From: Rhizobium sp. WSM4643
GTDB taxonomy: Bacteria; Pseudomonadota; Alphaproteobacteria; Rhizobiales; Rhizobiaceae
NCBI RefSeq assembly: GCF_025152745.1
Contig: NZ_CP104041.1
Coordinates: forward strand, 186,001-250,000
Length of the DNA: 64,000 bases
Reading direction: 5' to 3'
Of the stretch, positions 46,433 to 56,147 are shown in pieces (the first letter of the stretch is position 1; each line of letters opens with the position of its first letter). Made by a program: the position numbers and the translations under genes. The notes below the pieces were generated by a model. It searched no databases. It saw nothing but the letters and a program-made list of their open reading frames with translations, and was not told the origin of the DNA.

Positions 46433-46861
46433 TCAGGGGGCAAGGTCCATGAGCACAGTTCCGCTCCTAAAATCGACGGGCAAAGAGATGTGTTCGTGCG
46501 TGATCAGCCATTCGCTGTTTGAACGTTGGCAGCAGACGGTCGAACGCAGCCAAAATTCCTGCGGTCCCGACAAGTTGGTGTTGCCCTTGTCCTGGTGAAG
46601 CATATGCGCAAAGGCGACATCGGCGTTTATGGCGATCTTCAAATCGCGGGTTTCCAAGCCGATCGGGCCTTTATATTCATTGAACCACCGCACAAAATTA
46701 CTCCGGACCGCCTCAAATCCGATAAAGCGGAGAGGCGGCACGACATCGAAGTAGACAATCTCGGGGGAATAGAGCGACATGAGTCGATCGATATCCTTTG
46801 TCCGGCATGCCTCGACTCGACTGTCCAAAAGCGCTCTGAACTCGAATTCTGCTGAAGCCAT
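46433..46861 (-). CDS. SnoaL/NTF2-like protein
   Basis: A 142-residue protein with the cone-shaped NTF2 fold: FRALLDSRVEACRTKDIDRLMSLYSPEIVYFDVVPPLRFIGFEAVRSNFVRWFNEYKGPI, ending in WLITHEHISLPVDF. This pattern (ketosteroid-isomerase-like or DUF4440) is shared by many small binding or isomerase proteins, and no activity can be predicted. ATG 46861 is preceded by GGAG at six bases. Monocistronic. Confidence 0.85.
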   Translation of the reverse strand: MASAEFEFRALLDSRVEACRTKDIDRLMSLYSPEIVYFDVVPPLRFIGFEAVRSNFVRWFNEYKGPIGLETRDLKIAINADVAFAHMLHQDKGNTNLSGPQEFWLRSTVCCQRSNSEWLITHEHISLPVDFRSGTVLMDLAP

Positions 46862-46997
46862 TACGCACTCCATGCGTGTGAACTGACCAATAGACCCTCT
46901 TTTTGGTGGATCGGCGGATGGGCGCATGTGTTTCGTCACGAACGCCGGGTGCTGTTCAAAGTTCCCGCAATTCCTTCGCCCGGACGGCGCGAGGACG

Positions 46998-47648
46998 TTA
47001 TTCCCCGGCTTCGCCCGGAAACAGCGTCTTCAATCTGTGCTCGGCCGCTGCCCAAGCTCGAACGTGATAGCGCCGCAGAAGCAAGACGCTTAGGGCGAAA
47101 ACAGAAACTCCGGAAACCACGCCGAGAGCCACCCCTGCATGGATGAGCGATGTGACCGCTATGCCTGTGAAGACGCCTGCGATTGCGCCATCGATCGTGC
47201 TTACCATTCCGGCCGTCGTTACGAAGAACTGCCACGGCGACGGCCTCAGTCCCTTGTCGACGAGCACGGCCGAGCGATCATCGTGGGTGGAATGGATCAG
47301 GTACTTCCGCATGGCGGGCGCCAACTCGGCATAATAATGCCGGATCCGGGCCATGCCGCGGGCGTGCACCATGTCCTCGATGGCGACCTGCACAGTGCGC
47401 ACGAAAGTGACAAGACCGATGAAGAAGAGGCAGGGCAGCAGGATCAGGCTGAACAGCACGAAAGGCGTGCCCATCTGAGTGACTTGCGCGACGAAGGCCA
47501 GAGCGATCGTGCCGCTCGAAACCGATGTCAGGAACAGATTGGCGCGCTGATTGGCCTCCTGGATAGTGGCTGCACGGGCAGTCTGCAGCACGAAATGCTC
47601 CGTTGTCATGCACTGCAGGACTTGTTCTGCATCATTGATATCCGCCAT
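46998..47648 (-). CDS. Four-helix membrane protein of unknown function
   Basis: A 216-residue protein with a soluble N-terminal helix (AEQVLQCMTTEHFVLQTARAATIQEANQRANLFL) and four hydrophobic segments: two at about 50-95 (SGTIALAFVAQVTQM, FVLFSLILLPCLFFIGLVTFV) and two at about 150-200 (MVSTIDGAIAGVFTGIAVTSLI, VALGVVSGVSVFALSVLLLRRY). The EHFVLQ.AR...E...R...FL opening is shared by a group of actinobacterial and rhizobial membrane proteins of unknown role. ATG 47648 follows AAGGAG. Confidence 0.65.
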   Translation of the reverse strand: MADINDAEQVLQCMTTEHFVLQTARAATIQEANQRANLFLTSVSSGTIALAFVAQVTQMGTPFVLFSLILLPCLFFIGLVTFVRTVQVAIEDMVHARGMARIRHYYAELAPAMRKYLIHSTHDDRSAVLVDKGLRPSPWQFFVTTAGMVSTIDGAIAGVFTGIAVTSLIHAGVALGVVSGVSVFALSVLLLRRYHVRAWAAAEHRLKTLFPGEAGE

Positions 47649-47952
47649 CCCATTCTCCTTGCGCGGGCTCAGCAATCATCCCATCAAAATCGACTGCGAT
47701 CGGCGTGTCGCGTTCATTTACATCGAAATCTCACGCCAGTTCGCTCCGGGAGGGACCGCCGAAACCGTGCAGCTCGACGGCCGAGAGCCGTCGCGACCTT
47801 ATCCTTTGCCGCATATCTTGGGAGAACGCCGAGAGCCCCAATGTGTTGCAACTGGCCTGGGAGATTGCTCCATCTCGGGACAATTCTCGTTTCTGCCAGC
47901 CAACGAAAGTTGCTTTCGTGCCAAGCCCAAGCGCAGACTGCTCGCAGCAAAC
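47649..47952. other. Intergenic stretch without a recognisable gene
   Basis: These 304 bases lie between the membrane-protein start and the end of the second DapA-like gene, both read leftwards. I see no convincing coding frame, hairpin with T tract or repeat. Open frames on the plus strand have no family resemblance. Confidence 0.5.
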
Positions 47953-48888
47953 TCAGGGGAAAAGATCGGGGAGTTCGGAACGTGCGATGCGTCGCAACCT
48001 GACCGCGTCTGCCATGTCTATCGAGCGATAGGGAAACCGCAAGCGGGTGCCCACGGGTCCCCAATTGCCGATCGCACTCAGAAGCTTATCGAGAGCGGCG
48101 TTCGAATAGCCGAAATCCTGCCGAAACGGGACGATATGCGCGTCCATAAACGTGCGGATGCGTTGCTCCAGATCGAGTGCGGCGTCGATATCGTTTCGCA
48201 TCGAGACCGTCCAGATCTGAGCGCCGCGGGGATTAAGGCAGGCTACGTTGGAAAAAGAGCCTGCTGCCACACCTTCCCTCGTGCCGGTTGCGAGATGATG
48301 GCCGGGGACGAAGAGCGAAAGCCCTGACAGATACAGGCGTGCCTCGGCATACCAGGAACCGTCGCCGTCCGCGAGCTTGATGCCGATCACCTCAGGCACC
48401 GCCGCGCAGACCGCGCCCAACTCCTTTGGCGCCAGTACGCGTTTTGCGTGCGGTGGATTGTAGAGGATGAGCGGAATACCGTCGGCAGCCTCGGCCGCTC
48501 GTTTCAGGAAATCGATCGCTTCGGCATCGGTAAGCGGCCACCAGTCCGGCAATATGACCTGAAGGGCGTGGGGATCGAGTGCGGCGGCGCGGCGGACGCG
48601 ATTGAGCATGATCAGCGGGTCGGGCTGGCAGGCGCCGATCACGAACGGCATAGAGGAAGCCTTGCAGCGTTCGGCCAGCATTGCCTGGATCGTGTCGAAC
48701 TCCGCCTCCGTCTGATTGTGGAATTCGCCGGCAGTGCCGTTCGAATAGATACCATCGACACCGGCATCGATGAGGATGTCGATCTCCTCGCCGAGCTTGT
48801 CGAATTCGATGCTGTCGTCGGCTGCGATCGGCAGAAGCAGGCTCGCCCAATTTCCGCCGATGGCGGGATGCGGCGTCTTTGCATTCAT
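47953..48888 (-). CDS. DapA-family class I aldolase (second of two)
   Basis: A 311-residue TIM-barrel protein of the dihydrodipicolinate synthase / N-acetylneuraminate lyase superfamily. The Schiff-base lysine is K171 (VIGIKLADGDG), the proton-relay tyrosine Y143 (ILYNPPHA), and the carboxylate-binding loop is GTAGE at 51-55 instead of G-T-T-G-E. The usual G-I-K-D/E is changed to GIKLADG, so the substrate probably differs from pyruvate plus semialdehyde. Last gene of the peptide-type importer operon; ATG 48888. Only about 25% similar by eye to the other DapA-like protein at 50894. Confidence 0.85.
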   Translation of the reverse strand: MNAKTPHPAIGGNWASLLLPIAADDSIEFDKLGEEIDILIDAGVDGIYSNGTAGEFHNQTEAEFDTIQAMLAERCKASSMPFVIGACQPDPLIMLNRVRRAAALDPHALQVILPDWWPLTDAEAIDFLKRAAEAADGIPLILYNPPHAKRVLAPKELGAVCAAVPEVIGIKLADGDGSWYAEARLYLSGLSLFVPGHHLATGTREGVAAGSFSNVACLNPRGAQIWTVSMRNDIDAALDLEQRIRTFMDAHIVPFRQDFGYSNAALDKLLSAIGNWGPVGTRLRFPYRSIDMADAVRLRRIARSELPDLFP

Positions 48889-48914
48889 CTCTTGTTTCTC
48901 CGATGGATGACGGA

Positions 48915-49868
48915 TCAGTTGAGGTCGTCGCGGATGCAGGCCTTGAAATGGCCAGGTGCGATTTCCCGCAATTGCGGAACGGTGCCGGCGCAGGCCTCGA
49001 GCGCGCTCGGACAGCGCGTGCGAAAAACACATCCGCTCGGCGGATTGGCCGGACTTGGAATATCGCCTTTCAGGATCTGCCTGTTACGGCGGGCATCGGG
49101 ATCGGGCGACGGAATCGCCGAGAGCAGCGCGCGCGTATAGAGATGCTGCGGTCTCGCATAGAGATCGGCACTCGGCGCGATTTCCATAATGCGGCCGAGA
49201 TAGAGCACGATCACCCGGTCGCAGATATATTCGACGACGGCGAGGTCATGCGAGATGAACAGCATGGTCAGGCCAAGTTGCTGCTGGAGGTCGCGCAGCA
49301 GGTTGATCACTTGCGCCTGGATCGATACGTCGAGTGCCGAAACCGGCTCGTCGGCGACGATGAATTCGGGCGACAAGGTCAACGCCCGGGCAATCCCGAT
49401 GCGCTGGCGCTGGCCACCGGAAAATTCATGCGCATATCGATTGATCGCATCGGCGGGCAGGTCGACCTGGGTCAAGGCCGACTGCGCCCGTTCGAGCCTG
49501 TCGCGGGCGGTGCCGATCCCCTGGATCTTCAGGCCTTCCGTCAGGATCTCGCCAATGGTCATGCGCGGCGACAGGCTGGCGAAGGGGTCCTGGAAAATAT
49601 ACTGCATGCGCGGCCGTTGCTGTCTGAGCGCCGAGGCGGAAAGCGCTGTGAGTTCCGTCCCGTCGAAACGGACGCTGCCGGACGACGGTTCGACGAGGCG
49701 AAGGACGGAACGCCCGATCGTGGTCTTTCCGCTGCCGGATTCGCCGACAAGCCCGACGACCTCACCCTTGCCGATATCGAAGGAGATGCCCTGGAGAATG
49801 TTCAACCGCGTGCCGCGGGAGGTATAATGTTTCGAAAGGTCGCGGACGGAAAGCAGCGGTGCGCTCAT
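48915..49868 (-). CDS. Dpp/Opp-type ABC importer ATPase (DppF)
   Basis: A 317-residue ATPase with Walker A GESGSGKTT, signature FSGGQRQRIGIARAL, Walker B FIVADEPVSALDVS, and the C-terminal cysteine-containing extension PSGCVFRTRCPSALEAC that marks the oligopeptide family (Fe-S binding in some members). Adjacent to DppD with no gap, and 26 bases before the second aldolase gene. Works as a heterodimer with DppD. Confidence 0.93.
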   Translation of the reverse strand: MSAPLLSVRDLSKHYTSRGTRLNILQGISFDIGKGEVVGLVGESGSGKTTIGRSVLRLVEPSSGSVRFDGTELTALSASALRQQRPRMQYIFQDPFASLSPRMTIGEILTEGLKIQGIGTARDRLERAQSALTQVDLPADAINRYAHEFSGGQRQRIGIARALTLSPEFIVADEPVSALDVSIQAQVINLLRDLQQQLGLTMLFISHDLAVVEYICDRVIVLYLGRIMEIAPSADLYARPQHLYTRALLSAIPSPDPDARRNRQILKGDIPSPANPPSGCVFRTRCPSALEACAGTVPQLREIAPGHFKACIRDDLN

Positions 49869-50885
49869 CTAGATCTCCTGCCATCTGATGCAGCGGCTGC
49901 GATGCTGCGGATTGACCTGTTCGAGCGCGGGAACGGCAGCGCGACAGGCTTCGATCGCGAATTTGCAGCGCGGGGAAAAGGCGCAGCCGCTCGGCATGTT
50001 CATCAGGCTCGGGACCATTCCGGGAATGGCGGCGAGCTTTTCGCCGGCCTGTTTCATCCGCGCGGCATCGCCAAGGCGCGGCATGGAGGCGAGAAGGCCC
50101 ATCGTGTAGGGATGCTTGGGATTGCGGAAAACCTCGCCGACCGGCCCTTCTTCGACGATCCGGCCGGCATACATCACCGCGACGCGATGGGCGATTTCGG
50201 CGACGACGCCGAGATTGTGGGTGACGAAGAGCATCGCCATGCCGCGCTCGCGCTGCAGCTTGAGGAGCAGGTCGAGAATCTGCGCCTGGATCGTCACGTC
50301 GAGCGCCGTTGTCGGCTCGTCGGCGATCAGTAACGCCGGATTGCAGGCGAGCGCCATGGCGATCGTCGCGCGCTGGCGCATGCCGCCCGACAGTTCGTGC
50401 GGATATTGGCCGGCGCGGCGTCGGGCGTCCGGTATGCCGACGCTTTCAAGCAACGCGACGGCTGCGTCCATCGCCGCCTTGCGGTCGGCACCGCGATGGA
50501 TGCGGATCGGCTCGGCGATCTGGTCGCCGATGGTGAAGACGGGATTGAGGCTCGACATCGGCTCCTGGAATATCATGCCGATGTCATCCCCCCTGATCCT
50601 GCGCATGCTCTCTTCATCGAGGGAGACGAGATCGCGGTTCACACCGTCGCCCGTTGCAAGGCGGATGCTGCCTGCGGCGATCACGCCGATGTTGCGGGTG
50701 AGCAGCCGCATGACCGACAGGCTGGTGACCGACTTGCCGGAGCCGGATTCGCCGACGAGCGCGAGCGTCTCGCCGGCGGCGATGGTAAGGTCGATATCGT
50801 TGACCGCCGTGATCTCGCTGCCGCGGATGCGGAAGATCGTTCGCAATCCTCTGATGTCGAGTACGGGTTCGGCGGTCTGCTCCAT
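49869..50885 (-). CDS. Dpp/Opp-type ABC importer ATPase (DppD)
   Basis: A 338-residue ATPase with Walker [10 protein letters not shown], signature [15 protein letters not shown], Walker [15 protein letters not shown], and the C-terminal [17 protein letters not shown] extension of the family. The gene ends one base before dppF begins, and starts nine bases after the first aldolase gene. Confidence 0.93.
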   Translation of the reverse strand: MEQTAEPVLDIRGLRTIFRIRGSEITAVNDIDLTIAAGETLALVGESGSGKSVTSLSVMRLLTRNIGVIAAGSIRLATGDGVNRDLVSLDEESMRRIRGDDIGMIFQEPMSSLNPVFTIGDQIAEPIRIHRGADRKAAMDAAVALLESVGIPDARRRAGQYPHELSGGMRQRATIAMALACNPALLIADEPTTALDVTIQAQILDLLLKLQRERGMAMLFVTHNLGVVAEIAHRVAVMYAGRIVEEGPVGEVFRNPKHPYTMGLLASMPRLGDAARMKQAGEKLAAIPGMVPSLMNMPSGCAFSPRCKFAIEACRAAVPALEQVNPQHRSRCIRWQEI

Positions 50886-50893
50886 CAGCCGGC

Positions 50894-51811
50894 TCAGTTC
50901 AGCAGGCCGGTTGCACGCAGGATCTCGTCGATCCGGGCGGTTTCGGCTTCGTTGAGGTAGGCACGCGGCCGTGGCATGACCGCGGAATCAATGATGCCGA
51001 GGCTGCGCATGGCGGTCTTGAAGGCGCCGATGCCGGCTGCGCCGCCGCTGACGCGGCCCTGCGCGACCCAGACGATTTCGAAGAGGCGGCAAAGCCGCTC
51101 CTGCTCCTTCCTCGCGGCGACCCAGTCGCCGCGCCGGGCAGCATTCCAAAGCCTAATATAGCCGTGCGGATCGACATTGGCGATACCGGGGACAACGCCA
51201 TCGGCGCCCATCAAAAGGGCGGTGTCAACGACGATCTCGGAGCCGGTCATCAGGAAGACGTCCCTATGCTCGGCAAGATCGAGGAGCGCATAGCGGAAGT
51301 TGCCGTCGTCGCCGCTGGAATCCTTCAGGCCGATAATGGCACCTTCCCTGGCAAGCGTGACCACGGTCTGGCGCTGCAGCTTGATATGAACGCAGACGGG
51401 AATGTCGTAGGCGATCAGCGGAACGTCCACCGCGTCGCGGATATAACGGAAGTGGTCGAGGATCTCGGATTGGCTGGTGACCGTATAAAATGGCGCCGTC
51501 ACCACGACCGCATCGGCGCCGGCGGCCTTTGCGACCTTCGCATGGGCGATGACGCGATCCGTGGTCGGATCGATGACGCCGACGATCAGCGGCACCCGGC
51601 CATTCACCACCTTGGCCGAATGTTCGATGATGTCCCGCCGGGTCTTTTCATCATGGAAGATCACCTCGCTCGTCGAGCCGAGCACGAATACGCCATGGCA
51701 ACCGGCATCGATCAGATGCTCGAGCACGCGTGTATAGGATGGGTAGTCGACGGTGAGATCCGGATTGAGCGGTGTTACGACGGGAGGGACGACACCTTTG
51801 AATTTGGTCAT
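50894..51811 (-). CDS. DapA-family class I aldolase (first of two)
   Basis: A 305-residue TIM-barrel aldolase or dehydratase of the DapA superfamily. K163 (IGLKDSSGD) is the Schiff-base residue, Y135 (IAYDIPVC) the proton relay, and GSTSE (45-49) the carboxylate-binding loop. [46 protein letters not shown] is a classical opening. It is inserted between the permease and ATPase genes of the importer, so it should act on a 2-keto acid derived from the imported compound rather than in lysine synthesis. Confidence 0.92.
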   Translation of the reverse strand: MTKFKGVVPPVVTPLNPDLTVDYPSYTRVLEHLIDAGCHGVFVLGSTSEVIFHDEKTRRDIIEHSAKVVNGRVPLIVGVIDPTTDRVIAHAKVAKAAGADAVVVTAPFYTVTSQSEILDHFRYIRDAVDVPLIAYDIPVCVHIKLQRQTVVTLAREGAIIGLKDSSGDDGNFRYALLDLAEHRDVFLMTGSEIVVDTALLMGADGVVPGIANVDPHGYIRLWNAARRGDWVAARKEQERLCRLFEIVWVAQGRVSGGAAGIGAFKTAMRSLGIIDSAVMPRPRAYLNEAETARIDEILRATGLLN

Positions 51812-51829
51812 TTTCGCTTCTTTCGATTG

Positions 51830-52708
51830 TCAGTTCAGTTCGGCACGCGGGTCGAAGGCATCTCTGAGGCCATCGCCAATGAAGTTGATTGCCAGGACGG
51901 CAAGGATCAGCGCGGCGCCGGGGAAGAGCCATTGCCACGGATATTGTTCGAGCACGGCAGTCGAGCGGGCCGCGTTCAGCATGTTGCCCCAGCTAGCCGC
52001 GGGCGGAGCGATGCCGAGACCGAGGAAGGACAGCCCCGCCTCAAGCAGAATGGCATTGGCGATCTGCAGCGTTGCATAGACCACGAGGATATCGATCGAG
52101 TTCGGCAGGCCGTGGCGAAAGAGCAGATGTCCGATGCCGGCGCCCATGCCGCGGGCGGCCATGACGAAGTCGCGTTCACGCAATTCCAGCAGCCGCGAGC
52201 GGATCATGCGCGCCAGCAACGGCCAGGAGAGCAGCGAGATGACCAGCACGGTCGGCCAGATGCCGGTGCCGGCAATCGAGGCGAGCACAAGCAGGAAGAT
52301 GACGGGCGGCAGGGTCATCACCAGATCGACAAAGCGCATCGAGACGGCGTCCGTCCAACGTCCTGCAAGCGCCGAGATTGCCCCGAAGAGAAAACCGATG
52401 ACCGCGGAAAGCGCGGTCGATGCCACGGCGACCAGCAGCGAAATCCTGCCGCCTTCAAGCACGCGCGCGAAGACGTCGCGACCGACGCCATCGGCTCCGA
52501 ACCAGTGCGTTGCCGTCGGGCCGCTATTCATCGCCAGAAGATCGATGTCGTTCGGCCGGAAAGCCCACCATAGCGGATAGGAGAGGATCAACAGCAGCAT
52601 CGGAATGGCAATGCAGACGCCGGCAACGGCTGCGCGATTGAGCAGAAACCGACTGAAGGCGCGGGCCAGTGGTCCGGGGCTCCGGCGTTTTGAAGAGCGT
52701 GCCAGCAT
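51830..52708 (-). CDS. Dpp/Opp-type ABC importer permease (DppC)
   Basis: A 292-residue permease starting with a basic tail, one membrane helix, then the DppC transport domain: [22 protein letters not shown] and the EAA loop [29 protein letters not shown]. Only two bases separate it from dppB. Confidence 0.93.
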   Translation of the reverse strand: MLARSSKRRSPGPLARAFSRFLLNRAAVAGVCIAIPMLLLILSYPLWWAFRPNDIDLLAMNSGPTATHWFGADGVGRDVFARVLEGGRISLLVAVASTALSAVIGFLFGAISALAGRWTDAVSMRFVDLVMTLPPVIFLLVLASIAGTGIWPTVLVISLLSWPLLARMIRSRLLELRERDFVMAARGMGAGIGHLLFRHGLPNSIDILVVYATLQIANAILLEAGLSFLGLGIAPPAASWGNMLNAARSTAVLEQYPWQWLFPGAALILAVLAINFIGDGLRDAFDPRAELN

Positions 52709-52710
52709 GA

Positions 52711-53670
52711 TCAGCCCACCTTGATGCGCGGGTTGACGACCGCATAGGTGAGATCGGTCAGAAGATTGACGACGATAACGCAGGTACCGATGACGAGCGT
52801 CGCGCCCATGATGACGGGATAGTCGCGGGTCTGCACGGCATCGACGAGCAAAAGCCCCATGCCCGGCCAGTTGAAGACGCTCTCGATGAAGATGGCGCCG
52901 CCGATGGCAAGCCCGATGGTGGAGCCGATCAGCGTCACAATCGGAAGAAGCGCATTGCGCAAGGCATGCTTGCTGATGACCCAGAACTCGCGAACGCCCT
53001 TGGCGCGGGCCGTGCGCACGTAATCCTGGTTCAGGACTTCGAGCAGCGAAGCGCGCATGTAGCGCATGATCAATGCGGCTTGCGCAACAGACAGGAGTGC
53101 CGCCGGCAGGATCAGATGGTGGAGGAGATCGCCCACCGAGAACTCCTCGCCCGGCGTCAGCATGCCGCCGGATGGCATCCAGTGCAGGCGCACGGAGAAG
53201 ATATAAAGGCCGATCAGCGCGCTGAGGAAGGCAGGGCTGGAAATCCCCGCAAGCGCAACCACCGACAGGGAGAGATCGGTCAGCGAATTGCGGCGGACGG
53301 CGCCGATCACCCCGAAGGTGATGCCTGCGACGATGGCAAAGGCAAGTGCGGTGCCCATCAACAGCACTGTCGGGCCGATCCGTGACAGCACTAAACCCAG
53401 AACCGGCTGATCGAGACGCTTGATCGAATAGCCGAGATTGCCTGTCAGCGCCTGCTGCAACCAGCCGAGATACTGCGCCGGCAAGGGCTGATCGAGCCCG
53501 AGGCTTCTGCGCAGATCGGCAAGGTCTGACGGCGACATCGGCAGGTTCGGATCGATATAGGCGTCGATCGGATCGCCGGGCGTCAGCCGCAGCAGCAGGA
53601 AAATCAGCATGCTCAGGGCGACGAGCATGCCTATTCCTATGATCAGGCGTCTGAGACTGTATTGGAGCAT
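52711..53670 (-). CDS. Dpp/Opp-type ABC importer permease (DppB)
   Basis: A 319-residue permease with six membrane segments, beginning [34 protein letters not shown], the typical DppB opening, and the EAA-like loop [36 protein letters not shown] 53670 is chosen over a TTG at 53676. Confidence 0.93.
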   Translation of the reverse strand: MLQYSLRRLIIGIGMLVALSMLIFLLLRLTPGDPIDAYIDPNLPMSPSDLADLRRSLGLDQPLPAQYLGWLQQALTGNLGYSIKRLDQPVLGLVLSRIGPTVLLMGTALAFAIVAGITFGVIGAVRRNSLTDLSLSVVALAGISSPAFLSALIGLYIFSVRLHWMPSGGMLTPGEEFSVGDLLHHLILPAALLSVAQAALIMRYMRASLLEVLNQDYVRTARAKGVREFWVISKHALRNALLPIVTLIGSTIGLAIGGAIFIESVFNWPGMGLLLVDAVQTRDYPVIMGATLVIGTCVIVVNLLTDLTYAVVNPRIKVG

Positions 53671-53687
53671 CGGCAATCCGTCTGTCG

Positions 53688-53732
53688 GGCCGTCTTGTCA
53701 GGCCGTCTTGTCAGGGTGGCCGAAGCCACCCT
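53688..53732 (-). terminator. UUCG-capped hairpin and 13-base tandem repeat after the binding-protein gene
   Basis: On the minus strand AGGGTGGC-TTCG-GCCACCCT (53732-53713) is a perfect 8-bp stem closed by a C(UUCG)G tetraloop, one of the most stable RNA hairpins. It is 21 bases past the binding-protein stop. Next to it GGCCGTCTTGTCA is repeated directly at 53688-53700 and 53701-53713. No T tract, so mRNA protection or partial termination is more likely than full termination. Confidence 0.65.
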
Positions 53733-53753
53733 CAAGGCTTTCCCGGAAAACGC

Positions 53754-55352
53754 CTATTCGGCGATCGACCATTTCTGCGGGTTGGCTTGGTAGGGGCCGC
53801 CGCCCGGCGCCGGCGTCCAGACGAAATCCTTCACCTTGGTCGAGACGATGCCGTAGCGGTTTGCCACCCAGAGCGTCGCCCAGGGCAGGTTCGCGTTCAT
53901 CACCTTGCAGACGTCCTGGTAGGCGGCATCCCGCTTGGTGCTGTCAGGCTCGGCCAAGGCACTATCGAGCGCCTTGGTGAGGTCAGGCATGCGAACCCTG
54001 GCGACATTCGGCCCGGCCGGAGGGATCTGCTTCTCGTTAAGGCCGACATTGATGCTTCCGGCATCCGGCCCGTTCTGCAGCCCGGCATAAACCATCTGGA
54101 ACTGGGCAATGTCAGGCGTCGCATTGAGCACGATGCTGTTATAGGTCGGCGCATCGACGGCGCGCGGGACGATGTTGATGCCGACCTGGGCAAGCATCGC
54201 CTGGACTGCGGCAAGCACGTTGGTTGCCAGCGGCGTGGTGTAATAGGTCAGAAGGGTGATCGGCTTGGCGCCATTGATTTGGTCCCAGCCGGCTTCGGTC
54301 AGCAGTTGCTTTGCCTTCTCAGGATCGTAGGCATAGGTGTCGATGCCCTGGGGTATCAGTTGGTCGGCGACATAGGCGCAATTGGCTGGCTTGGCCGCAC
54401 CGCCATAGAGGCTCTGGATGATGGCGTCGCGATTGATCGCGTACATCACCGCCTGGCGGACGCGCACGTCTTTCCAGAGCGGGGAATCGTGGTTGAAGCC
54501 GAGATAGTTGACGACGAAAGAGTTGCCTTCGATGACCTTGAAATCCTTGTTGTCCTTGAAGGTCGGCACATCGTTGGAATCGACATAGGTGAACTGGATT
54601 TCACCGGCTCTCAGCGCCGCGATCGCTGCGGCCGGGTTGGCGAAATAGCGGTTGATGACGCGTTCCAGTGCGGGTTTGCCACCGCGATAATCGGTGTTTG
54701 CGGCAAGTTCGACATATTGATCCGAAACGTATTTGGTGAATTTGAACGGACCAGTGCCGATCGGAGTTGTGGACCACCACGTGTTCTTCGCCAACTGGTC
54801 GGCCGGAATCGAGGAGAGCGCGTGCTCCGGCAGCATCATCACTTTGGTCATCGTGTCGGGAAAACTGCTGCTCGGCGCGCTGAGCTTGATAACGACAGTG
54901 TGATCGTCCGGCGTCTCGACCGACGATATGCCCTTCAGCCGGGCAGCGAGCACCGAGCCGGTTTTCGCATCCATCGCAAGGCCCATGGTGAACTTTGCGT
55001 CCTTGGCGGTGAACGGTTTGCCGTCATGCCATTTGGCGTCCCCCAGCTTGAACGTGTAGGTCATCTGGTCGGAGCTGACCTCGTAGGAGCTTGCCAGCGC
55101 GCCGACGACCTTCTGCAGCTTCTCGTCATAGGTGATCAGCGGTTCGTAGTAGATGCTGAGCCAGGTGAAGCCGGCGGTCGCGGCGAGCGGATTGAAGTTG
55201 CCCTGGAAGCCTCCGGGGCCGACATCGAAGCCGCCGGACAGAGTGGCCGCCTGAGCGTCTGTTACAACGCCGGAAACGACAAGAGCCGGGACGGCAGCCG
55301 TCGACAGCAGGGCGCCAAGCGCAATAGCCGATAATCTAGACAGTCTTTTCAT
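53754..55352 (-). CDS. Dpp/Opp-type extracellular solute-binding protein
   Basis: A 532-residue family-5 binding protein. The signal peptide is in MKRLSRLSAIALGALLSTAAVPALVVSG...DAQA with cleavage after DAQA at about 35. The mature protein has the family's LTYKLGDAKWHDGKPFTAKDAKF-like block (YTFKLGDAKWHDGKPF), NYLGFNHDSPLWKDVRVRQAVMYAINRD and PWATLWVANRYGIV. First structural gene of the importer; its start overlaps the end of the GntR gene by 17 bases. Substrates of this family include peptides, amino-acid conjugates and sugar acids; the aldolases in the operon suggest a compound that yields a 2-keto acid. Confidence 0.93.
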   Translation of the reverse strand: MKRLSRLSAIALGALLSTAAVPALVVSGVVTDAQAATLSGGFDVGPGGFQGNFNPLAATAGFTWLSIYYEPLITYDEKLQKVVGALASSYEVSSDQMTYTFKLGDAKWHDGKPFTAKDAKFTMGLAMDAKTGSVLAARLKGISSVETPDDHTVVIKLSAPSSSFPDTMTKVMMLPEHALSSIPADQLAKNTWWSTTPIGTGPFKFTKYVSDQYVELAANTDYRGGKPALERVINRYFANPAAAIAALRAGEIQFTYVDSNDVPTFKDNKDFKVIEGNSFVVNYLGFNHDSPLWKDVRVRQAVMYAINRDAIIQSLYGGAAKPANCAYVADQLIPQGIDTYAYDPEKAKQLLTEAGWDQINGAKPITLLTYYTTPLATNVLAAVQAMLAQVGINIVPRAVDAPTYNSIVLNATPDIAQFQMVYAGLQNGPDAGSINVGLNEKQIPPAGPNVARVRMPDLTKALDSALAEPDSTKRDAAYQDVCKVMNANLPWATLWVANRYGIVSTKVKDFVWTPAPGGGPYQANPQKWSIAE

Positions 55353-56079
55353 GTGTTCCTCCCACGTTTGAACTCGTCTTGTTGTTGGCAATCACCCGGG
55401 CAATGCCCTCGTAGTGACGATCCAGGCGTCTGCGCGCCTCCTCTAGATCTTTTGCCTCGATCGCATCGACGATCGCGGCATGGTCGCGCCACGTCGCCAT
55501 CGGATCGGCATTTTCAAGATTGACGAAATCCGATGCCTTGTAGAAGGCGAGCCAGAAGACATCGATCAGCCGCACGAGCGTTTCATTGTCCTGGCAGCGA
55601 AACAGCAGTCGGTGGAACAGTTGGTCGTCTTGCGCAAAGGTCTCGCCCCGCTCGGCATGGGCGCGCATCCGATTGACGGTGGCGCGGAGCTCGGCGACGT
55701 CCTCCTCGCCGATCACGTCGATCGTTTTGCCGATCAATCCCACTTCCAGCGTACGCCGGATTTCGAGGACCTCCTCGATCTGTCGCAGGGCGCCGCCGAG
55801 GCCATAAGCGAGGTTGTCGAGAAGCGGCTCGAAGGAAAAGGCCTTCACGAAGATGCCGACGCCGCGCCGCGTCTCCAGCACGCCGAGTGATTCCAACGCC
55901 TTGATGCCCTCCCTCAGCGAATTGCGGCTGACGCCGAGCTGAGTGGCGAGCTCTCCCTCTGCCGGAAGCAGGGTTCCAGGCGCAAGACCATTGTCATCTA
56001 TATAGGCGCGAAGACTTTCCTGCACGGAGACATGCAACAGCGGGGCGCGTGTCAGCGGCTTCATCGATTTCAATGTCAT
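55336..56079 (-). CDS. GntR-family regulator (FadR/FCD subfamily)
   Basis: A 247-residue regulator: winged helix at about 15-80 (VSVQESLRAYIDDNGLAPGTLLPAEGELATQLGVSRNSLREGIKALESLGVLETRRGVGIFV) and the all-helical FCD domain with metal ligands (EIRRTLEVGLIG, DDQLFHRLLF, WRDHAAIVDAIEAKDLEEARRRLDRHYEG). FCD proteins respond to sugar acids and other small carboxylates. ATG 56079 is used; MKPL at 56064 is possible. Its end overlaps the start of the binding-protein gene, so regulator and importer are in one operon, probably autoregulated. Confidence 0.92.
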   Translation of the reverse strand: MTLKSMKPLTRAPLLHVSVQESLRAYIDDNGLAPGTLLPAEGELATQLGVSRNSLREGIKALESLGVLETRRGVGIFVKAFSFEPLLDNLAYGLGGALRQIEEVLEIRRTLEVGLIGKTIDVIGEEDVAELRATVNRMRAHAERGETFAQDDQLFHRLLFRCQDNETLVRLIDVFWLAFYKASDFVNLENADPMATWRDHAAIVDAIEAKDLEEARRRLDRHYEGIARVIANNKTSSNVGGTHEKTV

Positions 56080-56129
56080 GCCCCGGTCACTTTCCCGCAT
56101 CGCCGATAAGACGAATGTTACATATCGAC

Positions 56130-56147
56130 TTGTAGGATATCTGTCAA
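56130..56147. promoter_or_regulatory. Candidate GntR operator
   Basis: TTGTAGGATATCTGTCAA is an inverted repeat of the form TTG-N3-GATATC-N3-CAA (12 of 18 positions symmetric), 50 bases upstream of the gntR start in an AT-rich tract. Position and symmetry fit autoregulation by the FCD regulator; no other evidence. Confidence 0.4.

Noticed and set aside
47551..48327. Plus-strand frame of 258 codons across the intergenic stretch and the second aldolase gene
   Set aside because: More than half is antisense to the aldolase, and the remainder has no motif or ribosome site.
48879..52573. Long open frames opposite the Dpp ATPase, aldolase and permease genes
   Set aside because: All are antisense to genes with complete family motifs and have no motifs of their own.
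53787..55334. Long open frame (515 codons) opposite the Dpp-type binding protein
   Set aside because: Shadow of a well-supported gene; no recognisable motif.
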